A DNA stretch of 64,000 nucleotides, taken from positions 1 to 64,000 of the forward strand of contig JBDHEI010000003.1 in assembly GCA_039591075.1 (NCBI GenBank), written 5' to 3'. The DNA is from JAOTVV01 sp039591075 (lineage in GTDB: Bacteria > Gemmatimonadota > Gemmatimonadetes > Gemmatimonadales > GWC2-71-9). A program made the position numbers and the translations under genes. Below the pieces are notes generated by a model. The model saw only the letters and a program-made list of their open reading frames with translations, did not search any database and was not told the DNA's origin. Shown piece after piece: positions 33,397 through 41,772 of the stretch. Numbering within the stretch: position 1 is the stretch's first letter; each line of letters starts with the position of its first letter.

Positions 33397-36143
33397 GGGC
33401 CGTCGTGGTCGTGGCGTGCGGGCTCTGGATCCCGTCGGCTGCGCTGGCCCAGGCTGGGGGACTCGTCACGGGACGGGTCATGGACGCGCTGAACGCCCGG
33501 CCCGTTCCGGGCGCGGTGATTGTCGTTGGCGGTGGCGAGCGGGGGGCGGTCACTGACGGGGACGGGCGGTATGCCATCCGCGACCTCGCTCCCGGGTACC
33601 ACCGACTCAGCGTCCGTGCCGTGGGGTTTCGAGTGCTCGTTCGCGACAGCGTATTCGTCGGGAGCGGGCGAACCACCGTCGCCGACTTCACCCTGACGGG
33701 CGAGGCCGTTGCGCTTCCGCCGGTGGCGGTCGAGGCCACACCCGACCGCCTGCTGGATCCGCGAGAGCCGCAGACGTTGCAGCCGATCGGCGCCGAAGAA
33801 CTCCGCGTCCTCCCGGTGTCGACGCTGGAGGAAGCGGTTGCGCTCCAGGCCGGGGTGGTGCTCGGCTCGTTCCGCGGCGGCCGTCTGGGGCAGGACGTGC
33901 TGGTTGTGGATGGCTTCGGACTGAAGAACCAACTGGACGCCTCGTCCGACCGACTCGGGCTGCGGCTCCCGACGGTCGCGCTCGAAGAGGCCACCGTGGT
34001 TACCGGTGGGTTCTCGGCCCGGTACGGACAGGCCCTCTCGGGCATCGTCACGGCTGCGACCCGCGATGGGGGAGACCGCTTGGAGGGCACATTTGCGCTC
34101 GAGACTGACCGACCTCTCCCGAATGGGTGGGACGTCGGGCTCGATCGCCTGACTGTGTCGGCCGCGGGACCGGTTGTGGGGCCCCTCCGGTTCCTCGCCG
34201 TCTTTGATGCCGAGGCCAGAGTCGACGATGACCCCGTCAACGCGCCGGCGCCGTCGGACATGCTGGATCCCCGTTCCGACGCGCCGTGGGTGTTGCCCGG
34301 CAACGCGGGAGAGCGATACGACGTCTTCGGAAAGCTGACCCTGCCGATCGGACGACGGAACACGCTGCGACTGCTCGGGCTCGCATCGGAGTCCCAGCGC
34401 CAACTGTACGACCCCCAGCTCAAGTACGCACCCGCCGCCGCGACCGGCGAGCGACTCCACGGTCGGTTCGCCCTGCTTCACATGCGCCATGTGACGCCTC
34501 CGACTGCCGCCACAACCATCGTCGCCGACGTGCGCGTGGGATTCTTCGAGAAGAGGGCGGTGCGGGCCCCCTTGGCCGAGGCACCCGACCACCGCTTCGG
34601 TGGGTTTACCTTCTCCCGGCTGGCGCTCGTGGGTGAGCGCATTGCGGAGTCGCAAGACACCGTGGCAGCCCAGGCCGCCATCCCCGGGTTCGAACGGCCT
34701 GCGTTCGTCGAGAATTCGCCGTGGGGCGTTCCCGCGTTCTTTCTCACGGCCTCGCCGCGCGGTGAGCTTGCATGGAATCGGTTTCGGGAGGGTCGGCTGC
34801 GTGTCGATCTTCTCGTCGGCCCGGGCCCCGACACCGACCTCCGGGTCGGAGGGGAGTATGCGCGCCAGCGCGTGCAGACCTTCACGCGGCTCGAAGCCTA
34901 CCGCTCCGTGTCCGACGGGGCGCCGCCGGCCACGGGATCCATTTTCGATCCGCGCCAGGGAGCAGGATACGTCGAGCTCCAGCAGCGCACAGGCGAGCTC
35001 ACACTGACCGCCGGCGTGCGGCTCGATCTGTTCAACGGGCGGGGCTCCATAGGAGAGCTCGAGAGCGATACGAAGTTTGCCTTCGGACCGAGATTGGCGC
35101 TCTCGACGGCCTTGGGTTCTGCGACGGTCGTTGTCGGTTGGGGGCGGTTCGCGCAGCCCCCGGATTTTCAGTACCTGGTGGATGCGGCGTTCGACGACAC
35201 GCTGCGCACGGGTCGGTTTCGCCGCGGCAATCCGAGCCTCGGGTTCGAAACCAGCACCCAGTATGAGTTCCAAGTGCGGGCGAGGCCTGCGCCCGGCGTT
35301 GCGCTTCGGATCGGGACCTTCGTCAAGCGTCTCGACGGACTTGTCGCGTCGATCCCACTGGGCCTCGATCCCGACAGCGCGATCTTCGCCAGCGGCGACT
35401 TCGGCAACGTTCGCGGGATCGAAGCGACGCTCGAGCGGGAATTCAATGGGATGGTCGGCGGGCGAGTAACCTATGTGCTTCAGCATGCGGAAGCGACGGC
35501 CACGGACGCCCGGGATTTCTATCGGCGCCTTCGAATCTCCCCCATTGGAGACACGATCGTGCCGGCCACGGCCCAATATCCACTCGACTTCGATCGGCGT
35601 CACGCGGTGATTCTCGTGGGTCGCGGGCGGGTGCCCCCGGCGGCCGGAAGGACCCTTGGCGGAACGGAAGGCACTGTTGTGGCGCGCTGGGGATCCGGGT
35701 TGCCATTCACGCAAACCACGGCGGCCGGTGACTCTCTCATTGGGCTCCCCAACAGCGGCCGCCTCCCCTCGGAGTTCAGCCTCGACCTGCTCGTTCGGCG
35801 GGAGTTCGGACTCCAATCGCTGCGGGTGGCAGCGTTCGTGGATGTGCGGAACCTGACCAATAAGCGGAACGTGGTGGCCGTCCGTCGCGAGAACGGACAG
35901 ATCATGGCCAGTGAGACCCAGATCGAGGCACTCGCGGAGCGAGCGTACGCGGCCAATCCGAGCTCGATCCCTTACGAGTCGCCGCGGTATCGTCCTTGGG
36001 CCGATCTCGACGGGGACGGAACAGTGGCCGGTCGCGACGAGCTGCTGCCGCTCTTTCTACGGGCCGCTCGGGACATCGCACACCCGGTCTTTCTCCATGG
36101 CCCTCCGCGGCTCGTGCGGCTCGGCATCGAGATTGCGTTCTAA
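33393..36143 (+). CDS. TonB-dependent receptor with carboxypeptidase-regulatory domain
   Basis: This 916-residue outer-membrane receptor has a signal peptide ending in AALAQ. A carboxypeptidase-regulatory-like domain (about 26-105, GLVTGRVMDALNARPVPGAVI) is followed by a plug with VVTGGFSARYGQALSGIV. A long beta-barrel ends in a strand with terminal Phe (IEIAF). It would import a scarce ligand using TonB energy. GTG 33393 overlaps the lipoprotein stop. Two calcium-like DxDGDG residues occur near the C-terminus (DLDGDGTV). The specific substrate cannot be told. Confidence 0.9.
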   Translation: MRAVVVVACGLWIPSAALAQAGGLVTGRVMDALNARPVPGAVIVVGGGERGAVTDGDGRYAIRDLAPGYHRLSVRAVGFRVLVRDSVFVGSGRTTVADFTLTGEAVALPPVAVEATPDRLLDPREPQTLQPIGAEELRVLPVSTLEEAVALQAGVVLGSFRGGRLGQDVLVVDGFGLKNQLDASSDRLGLRLPTVALEEATVVTGGFSARYGQALSGIVTAATRDGGDRLEGTFALETDRPLPNGWDVGLDRLTVSAAGPVVGPLRFLAVFDAEARVDDDPVNAPAPSDMLDPRSDAPWVLPGNAGERYDVFGKLTLPIGRRNTLRLLGLASESQRQLYDPQLKYAPAAATGERLHGRFALLHMRHVTPPTAATTIVADVRVGFFEKRAVRAPLAEAPDHRFGGFTFSRLALVGERIAESQDTVAAQAAIPGFERPAFVENSPWGVPAFFLTASPRGELAWNRFREGRLRVDLLVGPGPDTDLRVGGEYARQRVQTFTRLEAYRSVSDGAPPATGSIFDPRQGAGYVELQQRTGELTLTAGVRLDLFNGRGSIGELESDTKFAFGPRLALSTALGSATVVVGWGRFAQPPDFQYLVDAAFDDTLRTGRFRRGNPSLGFETSTQYEFQVRARPAPGVALRIGTFVKRLDGLVASIPLGLDPDSAIFASGDFGNVRGIEATLEREFNGMVGGRVTYVLQHAEATATDARDFYRRLRISPIGDTIVPATAQYPLDFDRRHAVILVGRGRVPPAAGRTLGGTEGTVVARWGSGLPFTQTTAAGDSLIGLPNSGRLPSEFSLDLLVRREFGLQSLRVAAFVDVRNLTNKRNVVAVRRENGQIMASETQIEALAERAYAANPSSIPYESPRYRPWADLDGDGTVAGRDELLPLFLRAARDIAHPVFLHGPPRLVRLGIEIAF

Positions 36144-36213
36144 CTCACCCGGGTTACCCTTCAACACGGATGTGCAAAGTCCCTGTGGAGAACGCCGCAG
36201 GAGTGTGGAGTCC

Positions 36214-37005
36214 GTGTCGAAACCTGTGGATAACCGCGAGTGCTGTGAACATGCCGCGACGCTTCTCGCCAACGCGGAACGGGTCACGGTGCTCACGGGT
36301 GCCGGGATGTCCCAGGAATCGGGGGTGCCGACCTTTCGGGAGGCGCAGACCGGCCTGTGGGCCCAGTACGACCCCGCAGACTTGGCGACGCCTGAGGCGT
36401 TTGCTCGCCATCCGGCGCGCGTGTTCGGGTGGTACCTGTGGCGGTTCCGACTGACGCGAGCCGTTGAGCCGCATGCGGGGCACTATGCGCTGGCATCGAT
36501 GGCAGAGCGCTTCTCCGACTTCACCTTGGTGACACAGAACGTGGACGGTCTCCACCGTCGGGCGGGCAGTCACGACCCCGTCGAGTTGCATGGGTCGCTG
36601 GAGTCCTTTCGGTGCGCCGACCGCGGGCATCCGTTCGACGTCGGTATCTTCGAAGGATTGGGGGGTTCGGAGCCCGGTGACGTCACGCCACCGGCGTGCC
36701 CGCAATGTGGAAGTCCAGCACGACCAGCGGTCGTGTGGTTTGGCGAGGTCTTGCCCGCCGAGGCGATGGAGCGCGCGTGGACGGCGGTGCAGGGGTGCGA
36801 CGTGCTGCTCGTTGTCGGGACGTCCTCCGTGGTGTACCCGGCCGCGGCGCTGCCCGAGATAGCATTGCGGCGCGGTGTGCCCGTCATCGAGATCAATCCC
36901 GAGCGGACGCCGCTCACCGCGCACGCTGCTCTGTGGTGGCCCGGATCGGCCGCGACGGCGCTCCCGATGTTGGAAGGATCCTTGAGCGCTTTGGGCTCAC
37001 GATGA
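36214..37005 (+). CDS. NAD-dependent Sir2-type deacylase
   Basis: This 263-residue sirtuin removes acyl groups from lysines using NAD. The signatures are GAGMSQESGVPTFR (GAGMS at 29-33), TQNVDGLH (108-115) and the catalytic H126 in ELHGS. The structural zinc site is unusual: CADRGH and CPQCG supply three cysteines, with H139 perhaps replacing the fourth. GTG 36214 was chosen; GTG 36205 is an alternative. Its stop overlaps the pyruvate kinase ATG (ATGA), coupling the two. Substrate class (acetyl, succinyl) is not resolved. Confidence 0.88.
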   Translation: MSKPVDNRECCEHAATLLANAERVTVLTGAGMSQESGVPTFREAQTGLWAQYDPADLATPEAFARHPARVFGWYLWRFRLTRAVEPHAGHYALASMAERFSDFTLVTQNVDGLHRRAGSHDPVELHGSLESFRCADRGHPFDVGIFEGLGGSEPGDVTPPACPQCGSPARPAVVWFGEVLPAEAMERAWTAVQGCDVLLVVGTSSVVYPAAALPEIALRRGVPVIEINPERTPLTAHAALWWPGSAATALPMLEGSLSALGSR

Positions 37006-38426
37006 GTTCCGCGGCTCCGTTCCGGCGCACCAAGGTCGTCGCCACCCTCGGACCCGGGTCAGCCGACCAATCCGTGCTGAGCCGGTTGATCCGGGCGGGG
37101 GTCGACGTCATCCGCATCAACAGTTCGCATGGCGACCCCGCGACCTGGGGAGCGTGGATCGATCGGGTGCGTCGGGTCTCGGCCGACCTCGATCGGCACG
37201 TGGCGGTGCTGGTCGACCTCCAGGGTCCGCGCATTCGCGTCGGCACCCTCGACCAGCCGCTTGATCTCGCTCGCGACCACCGCGTGGTGTTTGCCCCGGA
37301 AGGGAGCGCACGTCCCGGCGAGATTCCCACGACATACACTGCGCTCGCCGAGGATGTCGAAGTCGGGAAGACCCTGTTGCTCGATGACGGGCTCCTGTCG
37401 GTCGAGATCGTCGCGGTCGATGGTCCGCGCGTCGACGGTGAGGTGAGGCAGGGGGGAGTGCTCCGGAGTCACAAGGGCATGAATCTCCCCGGGATGGTCG
37501 TGAGTGCGCCGGCACTCACGGAGAGCGATCGGGGCCACCTGGCCGTTGCCGTCGATCACGGGGTCGACTACATCGGTGTCTCGTTCGTCCGCCGTGCCGA
37601 GGACGTGTCGATGGTTCGCGCCCTCGTGCCACCCACAGTCGGCCTCGTCGCCAAGATCGAGATGGCCGCTGCGCTGGACGACCTCGATCGGATCGTCCAT
37701 GCCGCGGACGCCCTCATGGTCGCGCGCGGCGATCTTGGAGTCGAGCTGCCGTTCGAGAAGGTCCCCCTCACCCAGAAGCATCTGATCGCGGAAGCCAACC
37801 GCCATGCGCGACCAGCCATCACGGCAACCCAGATGCTGGAGTCGATGGTTCACAGCCCCCGACCGACCCGGGCGGAGGCGTCCGACGTGGCCAACGCCAT
37901 TCTCGACGGGACGGATGCCGTGATGCTGTCTGCCGAAACGGCGGTTGGCGAGTATCCCGTCGACGCGGTCGAGGCCATGGCCAGGATTATCGTGGAGGTG
38001 GAGCGAACCTTCGCCACCGGCGGCAGCCGCCGTCGGCGCGGGGTGCTGGCCGAAGGCGGGGCGCCGACGGTGGACGATGCCATTGCGTACGCGACGGTGG
38101 TGGCGGCCGAGACCCTCGAGGTCCCGCGTATCGTCTGTTTCACGAAGAGCGGCTTCACGGCGCGCAAGATCGCTGCCCATCGTCCGACGATCCCGATCGT
38201 CGGCCTCTCTACCGATATCGAGACCTGCCGACGACTGGCGCTGGTTTGGGGTGTGATGCCGATCCGAGTGGAGGATGCTCCGACCTACGAGACGATGTTG
38301 GGCAAGGCGCGGGACGCTCTCCTCGCTCGCGGAGTGGTGCGGGACGGGGATCGCATCGTCGTCACGGCCGGGGTGCCGTTCCACGTGCCGGGGACCACCA
38401 ACCTGCTCAAGGTGGAGACGATTTGA
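37002..38426 (+). CDS. pyk: Pyruvate kinase
   Basis: This 474-residue glycolytic enzyme converts phosphoenolpyruvate and ADP to pyruvate and ATP. The N-terminus has RRTKVVATLGPGS and INSSHG. The catalytic block includes LVAKIEMAAAL and MVARGDLGVELPFEKVP, and ATQMLESM marks the substrate loop. The allosteric C-terminal domain is complete. ATG 37002 overlaps the Sir2 stop. Sirtuins are known to regulate glycolytic enzymes in other systems; here the link is only gene order. Confidence 0.95.
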   Translation: MSSAAPFRRTKVVATLGPGSADQSVLSRLIRAGVDVIRINSSHGDPATWGAWIDRVRRVSADLDRHVAVLVDLQGPRIRVGTLDQPLDLARDHRVVFAPEGSARPGEIPTTYTALAEDVEVGKTLLLDDGLLSVEIVAVDGPRVDGEVRQGGVLRSHKGMNLPGMVVSAPALTESDRGHLAVAVDHGVDYIGVSFVRRAEDVSMVRALVPPTVGLVAKIEMAAALDDLDRIVHAADALMVARGDLGVELPFEKVPLTQKHLIAEANRHARPAITATQMLESMVHSPRPTRAEASDVANAILDGTDAVMLSAETAVGEYPVDAVEAMARIIVEVERTFATGGSRRRRGVLAEGGAPTVDDAIAYATVVAAETLEVPRIVCFTKSGFTARKIAAHRPTIPIVGLSTDIETCRRLALVWGVMPIRVEDAPTYETMLGKARDALLARGVVRDGDRIVVTAGVPFHVPGTTNLLKVETI

Positions 38427-38434
38427 GCGGACGG

Positions 38435-39199
38435 ATGGTGATTCTCGGATCGGGCACGTCGTTCGGCGTGCCTGTGGTCGGATGCGCCTGTGCGGTGTGT
38501 CGATCGGACGATCCGCGCGACCGGCGGACCCGCACGGCGGCCGTCATCGAGACGCGCGGCGTGCGCCTGCTCGTCGATACGCCGCCGGAGCTGCGCTTGC
38601 AGCTGGTCGGCGCCGGCATCGACGCGGTGGACGCCGTGTTCTACACGCACGAGCATGCCGATCACGTCGCCGGGATCGACGATCTCAGGGCGATGTCGGT
38701 CCGTCGAGGGCCGTTGGCGGTCTACGGCCCGCCGGACACGCTCGCCCAGCTAGCTCGGCGCTTCTCGTACATCTTCGACCCGTCGGTCGAGCCGACGCCC
38801 GGCACCAACAAGCCGGAGTTGCGGCCAATCGGCATCGCACCGCTCGAGGCAGTGCAGGTGGATGCCGTGTCCGTGCTGCCGGTCGAGCTCGATCACGGAG
38901 GTTCACGCGTCTATGGGTACCGCGTCGGTCGCGCTGCCTACCTCACCGATGTCAAGATGGTGAGCGACGCTGCGTACGCTGCGCTCGAGGGGGTCGACGT
39001 GCTGGTCATCAATGCGCTCTTCGAACGCCCACACCCGACGCATCTGTCGTTCGACGAGGCAGCGGAGGTCGCGCGTCGGGTCGGTGCCCGTCGGACGTTC
39101 ATCACTCATCTGACGCACCGCTACGCGCATGCGTGGCTCGAGACGCGGTTGCCGGAGGGGATTGCGCCGGCCTACGATGGGCTCGTCATTCCGTTTTGA
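38435..39199 (+). CDS. Metallo-beta-lactamase fold hydrolase (PhnP-like)
   Basis: This 254-residue protein has the binuclear metal motif THEHADH (H72, H74, D76, H77) and further ligands in the C-terminal half (DHGG, THLTH). The N-terminus has the CxC...DPRDRRTRTA pattern of the PhnP-like phosphodiesterase group (GTSFGVPVVGCACAVC), which also carries a structural zinc. ATG 38435 is the likely start; TTG 38423 overlaps the pyruvate kinase stop and is an alternative. Known relatives cleave cyclic or diester phosphates; the substrate is not known here. Confidence 0.8.
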   Translation: MVILGSGTSFGVPVVGCACAVCRSDDPRDRRTRTAAVIETRGVRLLVDTPPELRLQLVGAGIDAVDAVFYTHEHADHVAGIDDLRAMSVRRGPLAVYGPPDTLAQLARRFSYIFDPSVEPTPGTNKPELRPIGIAPLEAVQVDAVSVLPVELDHGGSRVYGYRVGRAAYLTDVKMVSDAAYAALEGVDVLVINALFERPHPTHLSFDEAAEVARRVGARRTFITHLTHRYAHAWLETRLPEGIAPAYDGLVIPF

Positions 39200-39224
39200 C
39201 GGCGATCTCGCGGGATGGTAATTT
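39196..39224 (+). promoter_or_regulatory. Strong promoter for the YtxH-YihY region
   Basis: TTGACG (39196-39201) and TAATTT (39219-39224) have a 17-base spacer and overlap the end of the upstream gene. The transcript would start near 39231 and carry a 150-base leader with a hairpin before the YtxH start. Confidence 0.6.
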
Positions 39225-39249
39225 CAAGGGGCACAAGCACGTAGCGCCG

Positions 39250-39281
39250 CTCGATTCGACTCGGGGATCGAGGGCATTTTT
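39250..39281 (+). terminator. Hairpin with T-run in the YtxH leader, attenuator candidate
   Basis: CTCGAT and ATCGAG (39250-39255, 39267-39272) form a short stem, and TTTTT follows at 39277-39281. It lies downstream of the 39196 promoter but upstream of YtxH, so it may end read-through from the hydrolase gene or act as an attenuator. The stem is short. Confidence 0.35.
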
Positions 39282-39370
39282 CACGGACCGCTCAGCGTCG
39301 CATGGCTCGTGCCTGAGCGGTTCATATCTCTGTCCGCCTTCAGTGGTTCCCGAGAGAGGGGACGGAAGGG

Positions 39371-39378
39371 AAGGAGGT
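39371..39378 (+). promoter_or_regulatory. Near-consensus ribosome-binding site
   Basis: AAGGAGGT lies 4 bases before ATG 39383 and fixes that start for the YtxH-like gene. Such a perfect site is uncommon in this window, where many genes have none visible. Confidence 0.7.
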
Positions 39379-39382
39379 CAGC

Positions 39383-39793
39383 ATGCCCCATATGAGGGAT
39401 GACAAGCCGGTGATCATCATCGAGAAATCCAGTGGTGGGTTGGGTGGGTTCTTCCTCGGGTTGTTGATCGGGGCGGGAGCAGCTCTGCTCCTCGCGCCGC
39501 AGAGCGGCGAAGAGACACGGGAAGTGCTGCGCTCCCGCGGGCGCAAGCTTCGCGACGACGCTCAGGCCAAAGCGGAAGAGCTGCAGGATCGGCTCGGTGA
39601 TGGCTACGATCGCGCCAAGGAGCGAATGGAGAAGGGCGTCGATTCTGCGCGTCGGACGTTTCGGGAGAAGCGAGCCGGAGCGCACGATGCCGTCGATGCC
39701 GGCCGCGCTGCGGTCCACACGGCGCGCGACGAGTTGGAGCGGCGCCTGCAGGAAGCGCGGGCGGCGCGCGGGGACGAGGACGAGACGACCTGA
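39383..39793 (+). CDS. YtxH domain-containing membrane protein
   Basis: This 136-residue protein has one N-terminal transmembrane helix (GGFFLGLLIGAGAALLLAP) followed by a highly charged coiled-coil tail rich in Arg, Asp and Glu. This is the layout of the YtxH family, often induced by general stress. The tail would be cytoplasmic or periplasmic depending on insertion. It is preceded by a strong promoter and a perfect ribosome site and followed by the YihY-like gene 20 bases on. Molecular function unknown. Confidence 0.8.
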   Translation: MPHMRDDKPVIIIEKSSGGLGGFFLGLLIGAGAALLLAPQSGEETREVLRSRGRKLRDDAQAKAEELQDRLGDGYDRAKERMEKGVDSARRTFREKRAGAHDAVDAGRAAVHTARDELERRLQEARAARGDEDETT

Positions 39794-39813
39794 GCTGAGC
39801 GACGGAACGAGTC

Positions 39814-40677
39814 GTGCCGTCCGCACGGCGTCGGGGGTGGGCATCGTCGCCGCTGGGTTTTGTGCGCCGGGTGTTCTGGGGTGCCTACGATGACAAGGTG
39901 CTCTTCCTGGCGAGTGCAATGACGTTCGACGCCTTGTTGGCGTCGCTCCCCTTGGTTCTGCTGTTGTTGGCGGTGCTTGGCCAGGTCCTGCACTCGACGG
40001 GTGATCCGGCGATGCAGGACCTCAGCGCCCTGCTGGATCGCCTGTTGCCCCGCTCATCCACCGCCGGCGAGGGGCCCATCCGCCGGGCCGAAGACCTCCT
40101 CACGGGGGTGGTCGAAAGCCGCGCCCAGCTGTCGGTGTTCGGTATCCCGCTGTTTCTCGTGCTGGCAACCAGGTTCTTCAGCGGCACGCGAGCCGCGCTG
40201 AACGAGGTGTTCGACACCTCGGAGACGCGGTCCTACCTGCGTGGCAAGATGATCGATCTTTACCTCGTGCTCGTGACTCTGGTGCTCGTGGTGGCGAATG
40301 CCTACCTGACGCTCCGGTTCGCGCAGGTTCCCTGGCTCGGCCGGTTCGCGGCGACCGTGTCGACCTATGCGCTCGGTGTGCTTCTGTTCTACGTGATCTA
40401 CACCATCGCCCCAACCCGGCGCATGCGGCCGGACACGGCGGTGGTCGCTGCGGCGGTCGCGGCGTTGGGGTTCGAGCTGGCGAAGCGGGGGTACAGCGCC
40501 TACCTCTCGAACGCTGCCACGATCGACCGGCTCATCTCGAACCCCAACGCGATCGCGGTGTTGCTCTTCGTTCTCTGGATGTACGCGATGTCGTGCGTGT
40601 TCCTTGTCGGCGCCGAAGTGGCTGAAACGTATGATCTCGTGCGGCGCCAACGGGAGCAACGGGAGATCCTCGCGTGA
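39814..40677 (+). CDS. YihY/BrkB-family inner membrane protein
   Basis: This 287-residue protein has about six hydrophobic segments and the family pattern FLASAMTFDALLASLPLVLLLLA at its N-terminus. RFFSGTRAALNEVF and the final NPNAIAVLLFVLWMYAMSCVFLVGAE match the YihY/RNase BN-like family, which is misnamed because it has no proven nuclease activity. GTG 39814 is the start. It lies between YtxH and threonine aldolase and may share the upstream promoter. Function unknown. Confidence 0.85.
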   Translation: MPSARRRGWASSPLGFVRRVFWGAYDDKVLFLASAMTFDALLASLPLVLLLLAVLGQVLHSTGDPAMQDLSALLDRLLPRSSTAGEGPIRRAEDLLTGVVESRAQLSVFGIPLFLVLATRFFSGTRAALNEVFDTSETRSYLRGKMIDLYLVLVTLVLVVANAYLTLRFAQVPWLGRFAATVSTYALGVLLFYVIYTIAPTRRMRPDTAVVAAAVAALGFELAKRGYSAYLSNAATIDRLISNPNAIAVLLFVLWMYAMSCVFLVGAEVAETYDLVRRQREQREILA

Positions 40678-40711
40678 GAGTGGGCGTTCGGAACCCGCAC
40701 GCGGGCGGGAC

Positions 40712-41767
40712 ATGACGCCGCCGCCCCGCGTCGTCGATCTCCGGAGCGACACCGTGACGCGACCGTCGCCCGCCATGCGGCGGGCCATGGTCGAGGCGGA
40801 GGTCGGTGATGACGTGCTCGACGGCGATCCCACGACCCGTCGTCTGGAGGAACGGATTGCCGACCTCGTGGGCATGGAGGCCGCGCTCTTCTTCCCCTCG
40901 GGCGTGCAGGCCAATCAGACGGCGGTGTGGCTCCACACCGATCGGGGAACGGAGGTCCTTCTCGAGGCGAACGCGCATCTCGTGTTGTACGAGATGGCGG
41001 GAATTGCCGGCCTGGCCGGCGCGCAGATACGACCGGTCGCGACGCCGGACGGTCTCCTGACGCCGGAGCTGGCAAGAGACGCTTGGCGCCCCGCATCCCC
41101 CCATGCGCCGCGCATCAGCCTGGTGGCCGCGGAAAACACTCACAACGCCGCGGGTGGCAAGGTGATGCCCATCGCCGTGTGGGACGGGCTGGTGGCGCTG
41201 GCGCGGGAACGGGACGTGCCGCTGCACCTGGACGGGGCGAGGCTCTGGCACGCCGCTACCGCGCTCTCGGTGCCTCCGGCGCGGGTCGCGAGTGGTGCGG
41301 CGTCGCTCATGGTCTCGCTGTCGAAGGGGCTCGGGTGTCCGGTGGGCAGTTGTCTCGCCGGCAGTGCGGCGTTCATCCACGAGGCGCGGGAGGCACGTCG
41401 ACGGTTCGGCGGGGCGATGCGACAATCCGGGATTCTGGGTGCGGCCGGGCTCTTCGCCCTCGAGCACCATCTCGATCGACTGGCCGAGGATCACGCGAAC
41501 GCCGTGGCATTGGCGAATGCCCTGGCCGGCCACGAGGCCGTGCGTCCGCTCACTCCGGAAACCAACATCGTCATGTTGGATCTCGTCGGCGACGGTCTTT
41601 CGGCTGACGCGGTGTTGCCCCGTCTGGCTGTGGAGGGCGTCTTGCTCGTGCCGTTCGGCCCCACGCGACTGCGGGCTGTCACCCACCTCGACGTATCGGC
41701 GGACGATGTGACCTGGGCGGGGGAGACGATCGCCCGGGTGTTGGCCACGAATCGGACAGGGGGCTGA
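40712..41767 (+). CDS. Low-specificity L-threonine aldolase
   Basis: This 351-residue PLP enzyme splits threonine to glycine and acetaldehyde. The N-terminus has the family start VVDLRSDTVTRPSPAMRRAM and GDDVLDGDPTTRRLEE. The PLP lysine is K205 in VSLSKGLGCPVGS, and the Asp that holds the pyridine nitrogen lies in LHLDGARL. All catalytic features are intact. ATG 40712 is the first reliable start. TrkA begins 5 bases after the stop, but the two are not functionally linked. Confidence 0.9.
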   Translation: MTPPPRVVDLRSDTVTRPSPAMRRAMVEAEVGDDVLDGDPTTRRLEERIADLVGMEAALFFPSGVQANQTAVWLHTDRGTEVLLEANAHLVLYEMAGIAGLAGAQIRPVATPDGLLTPELARDAWRPASPHAPRISLVAAENTHNAAGGKVMPIAVWDGLVALARERDVPLHLDGARLWHAATALSVPPARVASGAASLMVSLSKGLGCPVGSCLAGSAAFIHEAREARRRFGGAMRQSGILGAAGLFALEHHLDRLAEDHANAVALANALAGHEAVRPLTPETNIVMLDLVGDGLSADAVLPRLAVEGVLLVPFGPTRLRAVTHLDVSADDVTWAGETIARVLATNRTGG

Positions 41768-41772
41768 TCTCC

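Noticed and set aside
34681..34700. tRNA-like GGTTCGAAC in the receptor gene
   Set aside because: The T-loop-like string has no matching acceptor or anticodon stems and lies inside a well-supported coding frame.
32745..35816. A 1023-codon open frame on the minus strand across the lipoprotein and TonB receptor genes
   Set aside because: It is antisense to two well-supported genes, shows no domain, is rich in Arg, Gly and His as typical for GC-rich shadow frames, and has no ribosome site.
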